Source of the DNA: Streptomyces sp. SCUT-3
GTDB lineage: Bacteria > Actinomycetota > Actinomycetes > Streptomycetales > Streptomycetaceae
Direction of reading: 5' to 3'
DNA: 64,000 nucleotides
Assembly: GCF_014083985.1 (NCBI RefSeq)
Contig: NZ_CP046907.1
Span: 310,001-374,000, forward strand
Position numbers and translations under genes: made by a program. Position 1 is the stretch's first letter. Each line of letters opens with the position of its first letter. Positions 6,848-19,498 of this stretch are shown here, in pieces. A model generated the notes under the pieces. That model ran no database searches, had not been told where the DNA came from, and saw only the letters and a list, made by a program, of their open reading frames with translations.

Positions 6848-8371
6848 TCAGCCGGGGGCCGGGCGGTCGGCGGGTTCGGGGTCGCCGTGTTCACCGAGCC
6901 AGCGGGCGAGCCTGCCGCGCCGGCCGATCGCGCGGATCCGCCGCTCGGCGGCCTCCCGCACCGCGGGGGTGGTGATCAGGAGGAGCTCGTCCCCCTCGCG
7001 CAGCACGGTGTCGCGGGCGGGGACCATGGCTGCGCCCTCGCGGACGACCAGGGTGACGGCGGTCGGCGGCGGCAGCCTCAGCTCGAAGACCGCCACCCCC
7101 GACAAGCCCGATTCCGCGGGGACGGTCACGGTGAGCAGGTCGGCGTCGAGCACGTCCAGCGGGGCGGTCTCCACCTGGACGTCGCGCATCGCCCCGGGCC
7201 GGGTCAGGCCGAGGCGCCGGGCGGCGGCGGGCAGGGTGGGCCCCTGGAGCAGGGTGAAGGCGACCACCAGGACGAACACGATGTTGAGCAGGCCGTCCGC
7301 GCCGGCCACGCCCGACACGACGGGGAAGGTGGCGAGCACGATCGGCACGGCGCCGCGCAGTCCGGCCCAGGAGATGAACGCCTGTTCGCGTCGGGGCACG
7401 CGGAAGGGCAGCAGGCAGAGCGCGACCGAGACGGGGCGGGCCACCAGCAGCAGGAACAGGCCGATGACGAGGGCCGGTACGACCGCGGAGGGCAGTTCGC
7501 CGGGGGTCACCAGCAGGCCGAGCATGACGAACAGCCCGATCTGGGCGAGCCACCCGGCTCCCTCCGCGAAGGACCGCGTGGCGGCACGGTGCGGCAGCTT
7601 GGAGTTGCCCAGCACCATGGAGGCCAGGTAGGCGGCGATGATGCCGCTGGCGCCGGCCGCCCCCGCGGCGGCGAAGGCGACGATGCCGAAGCCCACGGTG
7701 GCCAGCGGGTACAGGCCCGTGGCCGGCAGGGCGATGTGCCGCAGCGCGACGGCGCCCAGCCTGCCGGTCACCAGCCCGAGCGCGCCGCCCGCGGCCAGTT
7801 GGTAGACGAGGTTGCCCGCGATGTCCAGCGGGGCGGGCGACTCGGTGGCCGCGGTGCTGAAGACCATCACCAGGATGATGGTGGGGGCGTCGTTGAAGCC
7901 GGACTCGGCCTCCAGCAGACCGGTGACCTTCTGCGGCAGGGGCAGTGACCGCAGCACGGCGAACACCGCGGCGGCGTCGGTGGAGGAGACGATCGCGCCG
8001 AGCAGCAGCGCCAGGTTCCAGTCCATGCCCAGCAGCCAGTGCGCACCGGCCGCGGTGACCGTCACGGAGATGCCCACGCCCGCGGTGGCGAGGATCCCGG
8101 CGGGCAGCAGCAGCCGTCTGACGTCGCTCCACCGGGTGCTCAGGCCGCCCTCGACGAGGATGACGCCGAGGGCGGCCGTGCCCAGGGCCTGCGCCATCCG
8201 GGCGTCGTCGAACTGCAGGCCGATCACGTCCTCGCCCAGGACCACTCCGACGGCCAGGAACAGCAGCAGGCTGGGCAGTCCGATCCGGTGGGCGGCGCGG
8301 GCGGCGGCGATGCTGACCAGCAGCACGGCGCCGCCCACGAGCAGTACCAGGTAGAGGTCCTCCAACCTCAC
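6848..8371 (-). CDS. NhaP2/CvrA-type K+/H+ antiporter with TrkA-C domain
   Basis: 507-aa polytopic membrane protein of the CPA1 family. About twelve hydrophobic helices fill residues 5-385, including the transport core LLLGAIVSSTDAAAVFAVLR and ESGFNDAPTIILV, where the charged residues of the antiporter ion site sit, and ISWAGLRGAVPIVLAT. Residues ~400-480 form a cytoplasmic RCK/TrkA-C module (TVTVPAESGLSGVAVFEL, VLREGDELLLITT) that binds regulatory ligands in relatives. Full length for the family. It exports K+ against H+ and helps pH and osmotic balance. The DUF3040 gene lies 42 bases upstream in the same direction and may share a transcript. Confidence 0.93.
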   Translation of the reverse strand: MRLEDLYLVLLVGGAVLLVSIAAARAAHRIGLPSLLLFLAVGVVLGEDVIGLQFDDARMAQALGTAALGVILVEGGLSTRWSDVRRLLLPAGILATAGVGISVTVTAAGAHWLLGMDWNLALLLGAIVSSTDAAAVFAVLRSLPLPQKVTGLLEAESGFNDAPTIILVMVFSTAATESPAPLDIAGNLVYQLAAGGALGLVTGRLGAVALRHIALPATGLYPLATVGFGIVAFAAAGAAGASGIIAAYLASMVLGNSKLPHRAATRSFAEGAGWLAQIGLFVMLGLLVTPGELPSAVVPALVIGLFLLLVARPVSVALCLLPFRVPRREQAFISWAGLRGAVPIVLATFPVVSGVAGADGLLNIVFVLVVAFTLLQGPTLPAAARRLGLTRPGAMRDVQVETAPLDVLDADLLTVTVPAESGLSGVAVFELRLPPPTAVTLVVREGAAMVPARDTVLREGDELLLITTPAVREAAERRIRAIGRRGRLARWLGEHGDPEPADRPAPG

Positions 8372-8413
8372 CGGGCCGCTCCCCCGGGCGGCCCGGTGGT
8401 CCGGCCGGCCGCT

Positions 8414-8704
8414 TCACCGGCGGCTCCGGGAAGCCCTGCACCGCGGGTGGTCGCGATGAGGGTCGAACAGGTGCCCGGCGGCCCCTGCCAGGACCAGGCC
8501 CAGTGCGACGAGCAGGCCCTGCCCGACGACGAGGCCGGGCAGCAGCACCGCGACGGCGAGCGCCAGCACGGACCAGGCCGGCCCGCGCCGGTACTCGCGC
8601 GGGCTGCACGGGCGGCCGTCCGCCAGGGCGCGGGTGAACCGGGGGTCCTCCCGTCGCACGAGGTCCTCCAGCCCCGCCAGCGACTCTTCGTCGGACCGGC
8701 CCAC
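8414..8704 (-). CDS. DUF3040 small membrane protein
   Basis: 96 aa. The N-terminus (MGRSDEESLAGLEDLVRREDPRFTRAL) is the soluble motif of the DUF3040 family; two close hydrophobic helices follow (SVLALAVAVLLPGLVVGQ and LLVALGLVLAGAAGHLF), and an Arg-rich tail ends the protein. The family is common in actinobacteria and has no known activity. It precedes the antiporter gene in the same direction. Confidence 0.8.
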   Translation of the reverse strand: MGRSDEESLAGLEDLVRREDPRFTRALADGRPCSPREYRRGPAWSVLALAVAVLLPGLVVGQGLLVALGLVLAGAAGHLFDPHRDHPRCRASRSRR

Positions 8705-9168
8705 GGCTCACCCTCCTCCTCCGAGGGGCGGCAGGTGTCCGCGCCCGTCCGGGCGGTGGCTGCTTTTCCGCGGGTCACGTTCTCCTCCTCGTCCGGCGGC
8801 CGGCCGGTGCGGCGTCGGCGGCCGACGCGGCACCGGCGGGGGAACGACCGCCACGACAGACGGCGTCAGGTGCACGGAGGGCAGGGCGCCCCGGCCGGCG
8901 CGTCGCTGTCGCGGGCCGGGCTGCGGGCCGCGCTCCGGCCCCCGCGCGTCCTGCCCTTCTCCCATCGTTGTCGGCCGCCCGGGCTCCGGCCATCGGGCCC
9001 GACACCCATCTTTCGAGGTGGACGACGTGCAGTTCCGCCCGCCGTCGGCGCGGTCGGGTCACGCACCCGTACCCGCCCGCGGCCGGTTCCGTCCGTCCCC
9101 GGCCGGTCAGGGCGCCGGCGCGGGTAATCCGGGTGCGGTCCGGCCGCCCCGCGTGATACTCGACCCGC
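8705..9168. other. 464-bp intergenic region, no gene seen
   Basis: Gap between the divergent DUF3040 and GNAT genes. Open frames here have shadow-type composition, no plausible ribosome site and no recognisable protein. It must hold the two divergent promoters, but I cannot point to clear hexamers. Confidence 0.5.
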
Positions 9169-9756
9169 ATGGACGACGTGATGACGGCACGGCTCGTGCT
9201 TCACCCGATCAGCCCAGCGGAGGCCGAGCGGGTGGTGGCGGGGCGACCGGGCGACGGCGACCGGTGGGCCCCCGGATACCCCGCCGAGGGCGACGTGTCG
9301 GGAGCCGGGCGCCTGCTGAGGGCCTGCACGGAGACCGGCGACCCCCGGCCGTTCGGCACCTACGAGATCCGCCTCCGCGAGGACGGGTGCGCCGTCGGCG
9401 GTGTGGACTTCCTCGGTCCCCCGGACGAGGACGGCGTCGTCGCGATCGGCTACAGCCTGGTCCCCTCCGCCCGTGGCAGGGGGTACGCCTCCGAAGCCCT
9501 GCGCGCACTGCTGCACCTGGCCCGGGAGCTCGGTGTCAGCCGTCTGCGGGGGGACGCCGACCACGGCAATGCCGCCTCCCAGCGCGTCATGGCCGCGGCC
9601 GGCATGCGACTGGTCGCGGAGGACGAGCGGGTGAAGTACTACGAGATCTCCTGGGACGGCCCGGACCGGCAGGAGGACCCGTCGGAGGACCAACCGGAGG
9701 GCCCGTCGGAAGGCCCGTCGGAAGGCCCGTCGGAGGGCCGGCCGCTCTCCCGGTGA
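9169..9756 (+). CDS. GNAT family N-acetyltransferase
   Basis: 195-aa acyltransferase of the GCN5 family using acetyl-CoA. The fold runs from TARLVLHPISPAEAERVV through the strand GVDFLGPPDEDGVVAIGYSL to the acetyl-CoA loop VPSARGRGYASEAL (~residue 104, R-G-x-G-x-A form) and ends with NAASQRVMAAAGMRLV, typical of RimJ/RimL-like enzymes. The C-terminus carries a tail of about 25 residues made of EGPS-type repeats, encoded by a 12-bp tandem repeat at about 9696-9740, which the family does not need. Substrate unknown. Confidence 0.88.
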   Translation: MDDVMTARLVLHPISPAEAERVVAGRPGDGDRWAPGYPAEGDVSGAGRLLRACTETGDPRPFGTYEIRLREDGCAVGGVDFLGPPDEDGVVAIGYSLVPSARGRGYASEALRALLHLARELGVSRLRGDADHGNAASQRVMAAAGMRLVAEDERVKYYEISWDGPDRQEDPSEDQPEGPSEGPSEGPSEGRPLSR

Positions 9757-9989
9757 CACCGGCCGACGCACACGACTCCCTCCCGGCCACCGCGCGAGGG
9801 CTCCGGCCGCGTTGCGGGCTCCCGCCCGCAAGGGGACACGCGGCCCCGACTGCGTCCGGGGGCGTCCGGGGGCAGCGCGGTTGCGCGGGATGCCGGGTAT
9901 GCCCACCTGTGCCACGGTGGAGGTGCGGTACCGCCGTCCGGGCGAGAGCCGGACGGCGGCCGGTCCTCCTCACCCCCTAGGAGAACGAC

Positions 9990-10445
9990 ATGGCCAGTCA
10001 TGTCAGCGGAGCCGGAGCTCGTGCCGGTGCCGCGTCCAGGACCGCCACGACCGGCGGGGTCACCGGCGGGCGGGTCGCGTTCGCCGCGACCGTGATGGTC
10101 ATCGGCGGCCTCATGCACCTGCTCGCGGGCATCGCGGCGATCTCCAACGACTCGGTGTTCGTCACCAGCGGCGAGACGGCGAACTACGTCTACGCCTTCA
10201 ACCTCACCGGCTGGGGCTGGGCCCACGTGATCCTCGGCGTCTTCGTCGCCGTCGTCGGTTTCGCCCTGTTCAGCGGGGCCACCTGGGCCGTGTACACCGG
10301 TGTCGCCCTGGCGGGTCTGGCCGCGATCGCCGACTTCCTGTGGCTGCCCTACACCCCGGTGTGGGCAACGGTGCTGATGGCGCTCAACATCTTCATCATC
10401 TGGGCCCTGGTCACCGGCCAGCAGACCGCCCAGCGGGAAACCTGA
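9990..10445 (+). CDS. four-helix membrane protein, DUF7144-like
   Basis: 151 aa with a 30-residue Ala/Thr/Gly-rich cytoplasmic head and four hydrophobic helices (VAFAATVMVIGGLMHLLAGI; GWAHVILGVFVAVVGFALF; AVYTGVALAGLAAIADFLWL; VWATVLMALNIFIIWALV). AGGAGAA lies five bases before the ATG. Its size and the motif NLTGWGWAHVILG match a widespread actinobacterial membrane family of unknown function. It stands alone, 181 bases before glpF. Confidence 0.8.
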   Translation: MASHVSGAGARAGAASRTATTGGVTGGRVAFAATVMVIGGLMHLLAGIAAISNDSVFVTSGETANYVYAFNLTGWGWAHVILGVFVAVVGFALFSGATWAVYTGVALAGLAAIADFLWLPYTPVWATVLMALNIFIIWALVTGQQTAQRET

Positions 10446-10529
10446 TCCGCGGACCGGGCCCGGACGGTCCCGGCCCCGGGCCGGGCGGCCCTGCCCCAAC
10501 GACCCCAACCCTCAGTCGGCCGTGCCCCG

Positions 10530-10556
10530 CACCGTTCGCACGACACCGTTCGCACG
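10530..10556. repeat. 13-bp direct repeat upstream of glpF
   Basis: CACCGTTCGCACG occurs twice with a one-base spacer (10530-10542, 10544-10556), about 70 bases before the glpF start. Position and one-and-a-half-turn spacing suggest a regulator site, for example for an IclR/GylR-type glycerol regulator; that assignment is inference. Confidence 0.4.
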
Positions 10557-10626
10557 GCACCTTCCGTGGGACGGGCAGGACGCGGGGCGGGCACGGGCCG
10601 CGACCCCATCGGAAGGTGGGTGACTC

Positions 10627-11484
10627 ATGGCCGAGAAAGCCGAGACATCCGGCAACGAGCACAGGTCGGGGCTGATCGGCGAACTGGCTTCGGAGTTCGC
10701 CGGCACCATGGTCCTCATCCTCTTCGGCTGCGGCGTGGTGGCGCAGGTCGTCGCCGGCGGCGCACTGACCGACGGGGGGCTGGGGAACCACGACTCCATC
10801 GCCTGGGCGTGGGGGCTGGGCGTGACCTTCGGCGTGTACGTCGCGGCGCGCCTGAGCGGCGCCCACATCAACCCGGCGGTCACTCTCACCCTGGCCGCGT
10901 TCAAGGGCTTCCCGTGGCGCAAGGTGCTCCCGTACACCGTGGCGCAGACGGCCGGGGCGTTCGTGGCGGCGCTGCTGGTGCGCTGGAACTACACCGAGGC
11001 GCTGGCCGCGGCGGACCCCGGGCACACCACCAAGACCCAGATCGTGTTCTCCACGCTCCCCGGTAACGGGGCCACGTCCATCCCGGTCACCGAGTGGGGC
11101 GCCCTGCGCGACCAGGTGATCGGCACCGCGATCCTGCTCATGCTGGTGCTCGCGGTCACCGACATGCTCAACACCCCGCCGCAGGCCAACCTCGGCCCGT
11201 TCGTCATCGGCCTGATCGTGGTGGCGATCGGCATGGCCTTCGGCACCAACGCCGGGTACGCGATCAACCCCGCCCGCGACTTCGGCCCCCGGCTCGCCAG
11301 CTTCCTCACCGGCTACGGCGGGGCCTGGCGGGACCAGTACGGGAACTTCTACTTCTGGGTGCCCATCGTCGGCCCGTTCGTCGGCGGACTGGTCGGCGGA
11401 CTCGTGTACAAGGTGCTGGTCAGCAGGTTCCTCCCGGCGGCCGGGCCGCAGGAGGTGGGCCGCACCCCGACGCCGGACGAGTGA
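10627..11484 (+). CDS. glpF: glycerol uptake facilitator (MIP/aquaglyceroporin)
   Basis: 285-aa channel that lets glycerol diffuse across the cytoplasmic membrane. Six membrane helices plus the two half-helices are visible; the pore motifs are GAHINPAVT (~residue 80) and GYAINPARDFGPRL (~residue 215). The Asp after the second NPAR is the mark of glycerol-permeable channels as opposed to strict aquaporins. The N-terminal 15 residues are charged, and the C-terminal tail is short and soluble. GGAAGG with TGACT precedes the ATG. glpK follows after 47 bases, so the two form the standard glycerol uptake operon. Confidence 0.95.
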   Translation: MAEKAETSGNEHRSGLIGELASEFAGTMVLILFGCGVVAQVVAGGALTDGGLGNHDSIAWAWGLGVTFGVYVAARLSGAHINPAVTLTLAAFKGFPWRKVLPYTVAQTAGAFVAALLVRWNYTEALAAADPGHTTKTQIVFSTLPGNGATSIPVTEWGALRDQVIGTAILLMLVLAVTDMLNTPPQANLGPFVIGLIVVAIGMAFGTNAGYAINPARDFGPRLASFLTGYGGAWRDQYGNFYFWVPIVGPFVGGLVGGLVYKVLVSRFLPAAGPQEVGRTPTPDE

Positions 11485-11531
11485 CCCGGGCCGGGGCTGC
11501 CCGTACGAGTTGAGGACGAGAGGCGGAAGAG

Positions 11532-13049
<1,518 letters not shown>

Positions 13050-13077
13050 GGGTCGCCCGACCGGCGCAGCAGCGGCC

Positions 13078-13117
13078 CCCGTGGACACCGGTCCCGTGGA
13101 CGCCGGTCCCGTGGACG
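13078..13117. repeat. 15-bp tandem repeat, about 2.7 units
   Basis: Units of CCCGTGGACRCCGGT start at 13078, 13093 and 13108, the last one diverging. They lie just after the glpK stop and before the palindrome; no coding role is visible. Confidence 0.6.
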
Positions 13118-13136
13118 TTCCGCCGGGCCGTGCGCC

Positions 13137-13166
13137 CTGTCGGCCCGGGCGCGCCCGGGCCGGCAG
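13137..13166 (+). terminator. 22-bp perfect palindrome after glpFK
   Basis: The core CGGCCCGGGCG/CGCCCGGGCCG (13141-13162) is perfectly self-complementary and extends by three further pairs around one mismatch. It lies about 90 bases after glpK, between it and the clpC-like gene. It is most likely a transcription terminator. Confidence 0.5.
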
Positions 13167-13265
13167 GTGTGGGAGCGCCCGGCCGGGGAAGCCGCGCCCA
13201 CAAGCTGCACCCCACCACGTACGAGAGCACTGCCCGGCCGGGCCGGGCGGGCGGAACGGATGCCC

Positions 13266-15872
<2,607 letters not shown>

Positions 15873-15893
15873 CCCGGTTGCCCTGACGGACGT

Positions 15894-15929
15894 ACCGCCC
15901 CGGCCCCACCGGCCGGGGCGGTCTTCTTT
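15894..15929 (+). terminator. Rho-independent terminator of the clpC-like gene
   Basis: ACCGCCCCGGCC pairs perfectly with GGCCGGGGCGGT around a five-base loop and is followed by CTTCTTT, one of the few T-rich tails in this window. It begins 21 bases after the stop codon. Confidence 0.85.
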
Positions 15930-16114
15930 ACCCACAGCCCAACTCCGCCGTTAGAGAGGACAGTTGACGCTCCGACCGGTAAAGAAGGTGCCTCAAAGCG
16001 CACAGGTCACCCGAAAGGCGCATTGTGCCGGGGCGTTCGGGTACGCGACATTCCCAGAAGCCCTCCGGGCCGCGCATCGCCGGTCCGGCACGACCGCGAA
16101 CGGAGGACCGAGTG

Positions 16115-16357
16115 ATGAACTGGCGCGACCACGCCGCCTGCCGTACCGAGGACCCCGAGCTGTTCTTCCCCGTGGGCAGCTCCGGATCCGCCCTGCTGCA
16201 GACCGAGCGGGCCAAGAAGGTCTGCCGGAGCTGTCCGGCCAAGGATCCCTGCCTGGAGTGGGCCATGACGCACAGCCAGGAGTCGGGAGTGTGGGGCGGC
16301 ACCGACGAGGACGAGCGGCGCGCGCTCAAGCGACGAGCCGCGCGCCGCAGTTCGTAG
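16115..16357 (+). CDS. WhiB-like iron-sulfur transcription factor (WhiB1/WblE type)
   Basis: 80-aa Wbl protein. Four cysteines ligate the [4Fe-4S] cluster: one in HAACRTEDPELFFP near residue 9 and three in CRSCPAKDPC (C-x2-C-x5-C). The GVWGG turn and the basic tail ERRALKRRAARR follow in the usual order, so it should bind sigma-70 region 4 and DNA. Short length and the ALLQTERAKKVC segment place it near WhiB1/WblE rather than WhiB or WhiD. GGAGG precedes the start; the in-frame GTG three bases upstream is an alternative. Stands alone between the clpC-like gene and the chitinase. Confidence 0.93.
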   Translation: MNWRDHAACRTEDPELFFPVGSSGSALLQTERAKKVCRSCPAKDPCLEWAMTHSQESGVWGGTDEDERRALKRRAARRSS

Positions 16358-16525
16358 CCCGGGCGCCGCATCGGTCGGCCGTCGGGAACTTCCGTCCGCC
16401 GTCGGCCGTGACGGGGGCCCGTCGGCGGCACCGCGGCCACCGATGTCCCGGATCCGGCCGCAACCCCGGCCCCGGCCCGGACACTCCTTGAACACGGTTC
16501 CTGACTCCGGGTCGGGCTCCGACCC

Positions 16526-16544
16526 TTGACTGGTACATACCAAT
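16526..16544 (+). promoter_or_regulatory. candidate DasR operator (dre) overlapping a -35 box
   Basis: ACTGGTACATACCAAT (16529-16544) matches 13 of 16 positions of the DasR consensus, which has ACTGGTCTAGACCAGT-type half sites, and its TGGT/ACCA arms are intact. TTGACT (16526-16531) forms a -35 at its left edge. DasR is the GntR repressor of chitin and N-acetylglucosamine genes, and the site is 49 bases before the chitinase start. Confidence 0.7.
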
Positions 16545-16592
16545 CCGGTTGAGTGCCCCGTGCGACCCCCACCGCACGAAGGAGCTGATCGG

Positions 16593-17504
16593 ATGTCAGG
16601 GAAGCGCATGGCGGCCTCTGCCGCCGCCGTGACCGCCGCCGTGGCCGTGGCGAGTGCACTGACGGTCTTCCTGCCCCTGCCCTCCGCCGCCGCGGCGGAC
16701 TGCGCGGCGGCGTGGAGTTCCGCCACCGCCTACCAGGGCGGCGCGACCGTCTCGCACGGCGGCCGCAACTGGTCGGCGAAGTGGTGGACGCAGAACGAGA
16801 CGCCCGGCGGGTCCTCCGGCGTGTGGGCGGACCGGGGAGCCTGCGGGACCACGTCCCCCGACCCCGACCCCGACCCCGATCCCTCGGGGTTCGTCGTCAG
16901 CGAGGCGCAGTTCGAGCAGATGTTCCCGAACCGGAGCGCCTTCTACACCTACAGCGGCCTGACCGCGGCGCTGAACGCGTACCCCGGCTTCACGAACACC
17001 GGCAGCGACACCGTCAGGAAGCAGGAGGCCGCGGCCTTCCTCGCCAACGTCAACCACGAGACGGGCGGGCTGGTCCACGTCGTCGAGCAGAACCGGGACA
17101 ACTACCCGCACTACTGCGACAACAGCCTGCCCTACGGCTGCCCCGCCGGGCAGGCCGCCTACTACGGCCGCGGACCGATCCAGCTGAGCTGGAACTTCAA
17201 CTACAAGGCGGCGGGTGACGCGCTCGGCCTCGACCTGCTGCGCGACCCGTACCTGGTGGAACGGGACTCGGCCGTGGCCTGGAAGACCGCCCTGTGGTAC
17301 TGGAACACCCAGCGCGGCCCGGGCCGGATGACCCCGCACGACGCCATGGTCGGCGGCCACGGGTTCGGGGAGACGATACGCAGCATCAACGGCGCCCTGG
17401 AGTGCGACGGGAGGAATCCGGCCCAGGTGCAGAGCCGGATCGACTCCTACCAGCGGTTCACGCAGATCCTGGGCACCACTCCGGGCGGCAACCTCAGCTG
17501 CTGA
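16593..17504 (+). CDS. secreted family 19 chitinase with chitin-binding domain
   Basis: 303-aa exported enzyme that cleaves chitin with inversion. A Sec signal peptide (basic MSGKRM, hydrophobic core to ~32, cleavage near SAAAA/DC) is followed by a CBM5/12-type chitin-binding domain with paired aromatics (GRNWSAKWWTQNETPGG) between two cysteines, a PDPDPDPDP linker and the GH19 catalytic domain from ~105. The catalytic Glu is in NVNHETGGL (~155), with YYGRGPIQLSWNFNY and the conserved cysteines. Same layout as ChiF/ChiG-type streptomycete chitinases. The ATG has AAGGAG eight bases upstream. The DasR-like site in the promoter predicts induction by chitin breakdown products. Confidence 0.95.
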   Translation: MSGKRMAASAAAVTAAVAVASALTVFLPLPSAAAADCAAAWSSATAYQGGATVSHGGRNWSAKWWTQNETPGGSSGVWADRGACGTTSPDPDPDPDPSGFVVSEAQFEQMFPNRSAFYTYSGLTAALNAYPGFTNTGSDTVRKQEAAAFLANVNHETGGLVHVVEQNRDNYPHYCDNSLPYGCPAGQAAYYGRGPIQLSWNFNYKAAGDALGLDLLRDPYLVERDSAVAWKTALWYWNTQRGPGRMTPHDAMVGGHGFGETIRSINGALECDGRNPAQVQSRIDSYQRFTQILGTTPGGNLSC

Positions 17505-17560
17505 GGGGCCGTTGCGGAAAAGGACCGTTGCCCGGACCCGCCCGGCCGGGGCCGGAGAAC

Positions 17561-17604
17561 ACCGCGGCTCCCGCCCTCCGCTCGGGGAGGGCGGGAGCCG
17601 CGGT
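17561..17604. terminator. 19-bp bidirectional terminator hairpin
   Basis: ACCGCGGCTCCCGCCCTCC pairs perfectly with GGAGGGCGGGAGCCGCGGT across a six-base loop, between the convergent chitinase (+) and protease (-) genes. Confidence 0.85.
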
Positions 17605-17609
17605 GCCGC

Positions 17610-19313
17610 TCAGGCGAAGATGTTGTACTGGTTCCAGCCGGTGCCGATCTTCACCCGGTCGGCGAAGATCCCGCTGGAGGCCTTGCCCGTCCCCGGGTAC
17701 AGGTAGAGCGTGCCGCCGGAGGTGCGGGCCACGAAGTCGGCCCGGCCGTCGCCGGTGACGTCGCCGGGGGCGGCGAAGGCGTTGTAGGAGTCCCAGTCGC
17801 GGACCTGGATGCCGCGCTCGAACGGGGCGGACGCCTTCCCGGTGCCCTTGAGCAGGTAGACCGCTCCCCCGCTGCCGCGGGCGATCAGGTCGGGCCTGCC
17901 GTCGCCGGTGAAGTCGCCCTTGCCGCGCAGGGAGTTGAAGGTCCCGTAGCCGGTCCCGGCGGTGATGCGGGTGCCGTAGGTGCCGTTGCCCCTGCCCGGG
18001 TAGACGTAGAGCGTGCCGCCGGAGGTGACGGACAGCAGGTCGGGCAGCTGGTCGCCGGTGACGTCGCCGGGGGTGATGATCCGCTTGCGCGTCGACCAGT
18101 CACTGGCGATCTTGGTGTTGGTGTAGGTGGAGCTGGTGGCCGTGCGGTGCCGCCAGTAGACGGCCCCGGTGGACCTGCTGCGCAGGATGAAGTCCTGGTG
18201 GCCGTCGCGGTCCATGTCGGCCTGGAGCACCATGTTGTAGGCGCCGAAGTCGCCCACGTAGGTGCGGGTGGAGGAGAAGCCGCTGCCGGTGGAGTTGTAC
18301 CGGTAGGCCTTGCCGCCGGTGGCGGCGCGGACCAGCAGGTCGGCCTTGCCGTTGCGGGTCAGGTCGGTGTCGTCCACCCGCGGCTTCACCTTGGACGCGT
18401 AGCTGGACACCTTGGTGAACACGTCGTAGGAACCGGAGACGTTGCACGAGGTGGTCTGGGTGCCGACGCCCCAGGAGACGACGCCGACGACGCGCCCGCC
18501 GGCCACCAGCGGGCCGCCGGAGTCGCCGGGGCAGGTGCTGATGCCGGTCGCGTCGCTGCCGGTGCCCGGCTCGCCCGCGCACAGCATGGCGCCGGGCCGG
18601 AAGGTGCCCTCGCCCAGGATGCCGTCCAGGGCGGTGGCGCACTCGGCGTCGGCGTTGATCGGCATCGACGCCTTGAGCAGCGTCGGGGACAGCTTCCCGG
18701 TCTCACTGTCGGCGCTGGTCATGCCCCACCCGTAGGTGGTGGCGGCGGTGCCGGGCGTGTACAGGGCCGCGTCCGCGCTGTCGGCCACGGGCAGCGTGGC
18801 GTAGGGCAGCGGCTTGGCCAGCGTCAGCACGGCGATGTCGTTGACGATCGTCGCGTCGTCGTATCCGGAGCGCACCCAGCTGCGGGTGACGTCGACGGCC
18901 GTCCCGGCGCTGTTGTCCGCGCCGCCGAGGAGCTTGCCGGTTCCGCCGAGCACCAGGCCGTAACGGCCCCAGTCCTGCCGGTTGCCGTTGCCGTCGTGCA
19001 GGCAGTGGGCGGCGGTGAGCACCTTGTTGGGCGCCACGAGCGTGCCGCCGCAGGTGAAGTAGTACTGCCCGTCGCGGTTCCAGTCGAACAGCAGCTGGAC
19101 CATCCACGGCGCGCTGCTGAAGGAGGCGGAGGTGCCGCCGACGATCTGCGGAGTGACCTCCGCGGTCTCCTGCGGGTCCGCGACCGTGAACCCCTCGGGC
19201 ACCTTGAAGGCGGGCTCGGTCTCGGACGCCTGCGAGGCCGCGGCGAACACGCCGCCGCCGACGAGTGCCAGCACGAGGCCGGCGGCCGGTATGAACCGGC
19301 GCACTGATCTCAC
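17610..19313 (-). CDS. secreted trypsin-like serine protease with FG-GAP repeats
   Basis: 567-aa exported protein. A Sec signal peptide (basic MRSVRRF, hydrophobic core LVLALVGGGVFAAA) and a propeptide of ~25 residues lead to the S1 domain at IVGGTSAS. The catalytic triad is complete: His in TAAHC (~100), Asp in VNDIAVL (~158), Ser in CPGDSGGPLV (~262). Residues ~320-567 hold FG-GAP/VCBS-type repeats (LTRNGKADLLV, DMDRDGHQDFIL, DVTGDQLPDLLS, DFTGDGRPDLIA, DVTGDGRADFVA), Asp-rich calcium-binding blades of a beta-propeller for surface or substrate binding. The GTG at 19313 follows a G-rich ribosome site and gives a proper signal peptide. It faces the chitinase gene, and both are extracellular hydrolases. 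Confidence 0.95.
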   Translation of the reverse strand: MRSVRRFIPAAGLVLALVGGGVFAAASQASETEPAFKVPEGFTVADPQETAEVTPQIVGGTSASFSSAPWMVQLLFDWNRDGQYYFTCGGTLVAPNKVLTAAHCLHDGNGNRQDWGRYGLVLGGTGKLLGGADNSAGTAVDVTRSWVRSGYDDATIVNDIAVLTLAKPLPYATLPVADSADAALYTPGTAATTYGWGMTSADSETGKLSPTLLKASMPINADAECATALDGILGEGTFRPGAMLCAGEPGTGSDATGISTCPGDSGGPLVAGGRVVGVVSWGVGTQTTSCNVSGSYDVFTKVSSYASKVKPRVDDTDLTRNGKADLLVRAATGGKAYRYNSTGSGFSSTRTYVGDFGAYNMVLQADMDRDGHQDFILRSRSTGAVYWRHRTATSSTYTNTKIASDWSTRKRIITPGDVTGDQLPDLLSVTSGGTLYVYPGRGNGTYGTRITAGTGYGTFNSLRGKGDFTGDGRPDLIARGSGGAVYLLKGTGKASAPFERGIQVRDWDSYNAFAAPGDVTGDGRADFVARTSGGTLYLYPGTGKASSGIFADRVKIGTGWNQYNIFA

Positions 19314-19463
19314 TCGGGTCCCCCCTGGAGAAGAAATGTGAGCGGTGATCGTAGCCGGTGGGCGGAGGGCGGGATGCAGCCGGGGGGACGGAAGGTGTCC
19401 GCGGGGTGCACGGCGGCGGGCCGGGGCCGGGCGGGGAGCGGGCGGCATTTTCTGTTTTGCCAA

Positions 19464-19492
19464 TTGACAACACGTCATCCTCCTCCTAGGTT
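19464..19492 (+). promoter_or_regulatory. strong promoter giving a leaderless mRNA
   Basis: TTGACA (19464-19469), a 17-base spacer and TAGGTT (19487-19492). The next gene's GTG begins six bases after the -10 box, where transcription should start, and no ribosome site is present. This predicts a leaderless transcript. Confidence 0.75.
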
Positions 19493-19498
19493 CCTGCC

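Noticed and set aside
9696..9740. Short regular repeats as a possible CRISPR array
   Set aside because: Units of 12 bp without spacers; in-frame coding repeat of the GNAT tail. Other tandem repeats here (13078, 54646, 60481) also lack spacers.
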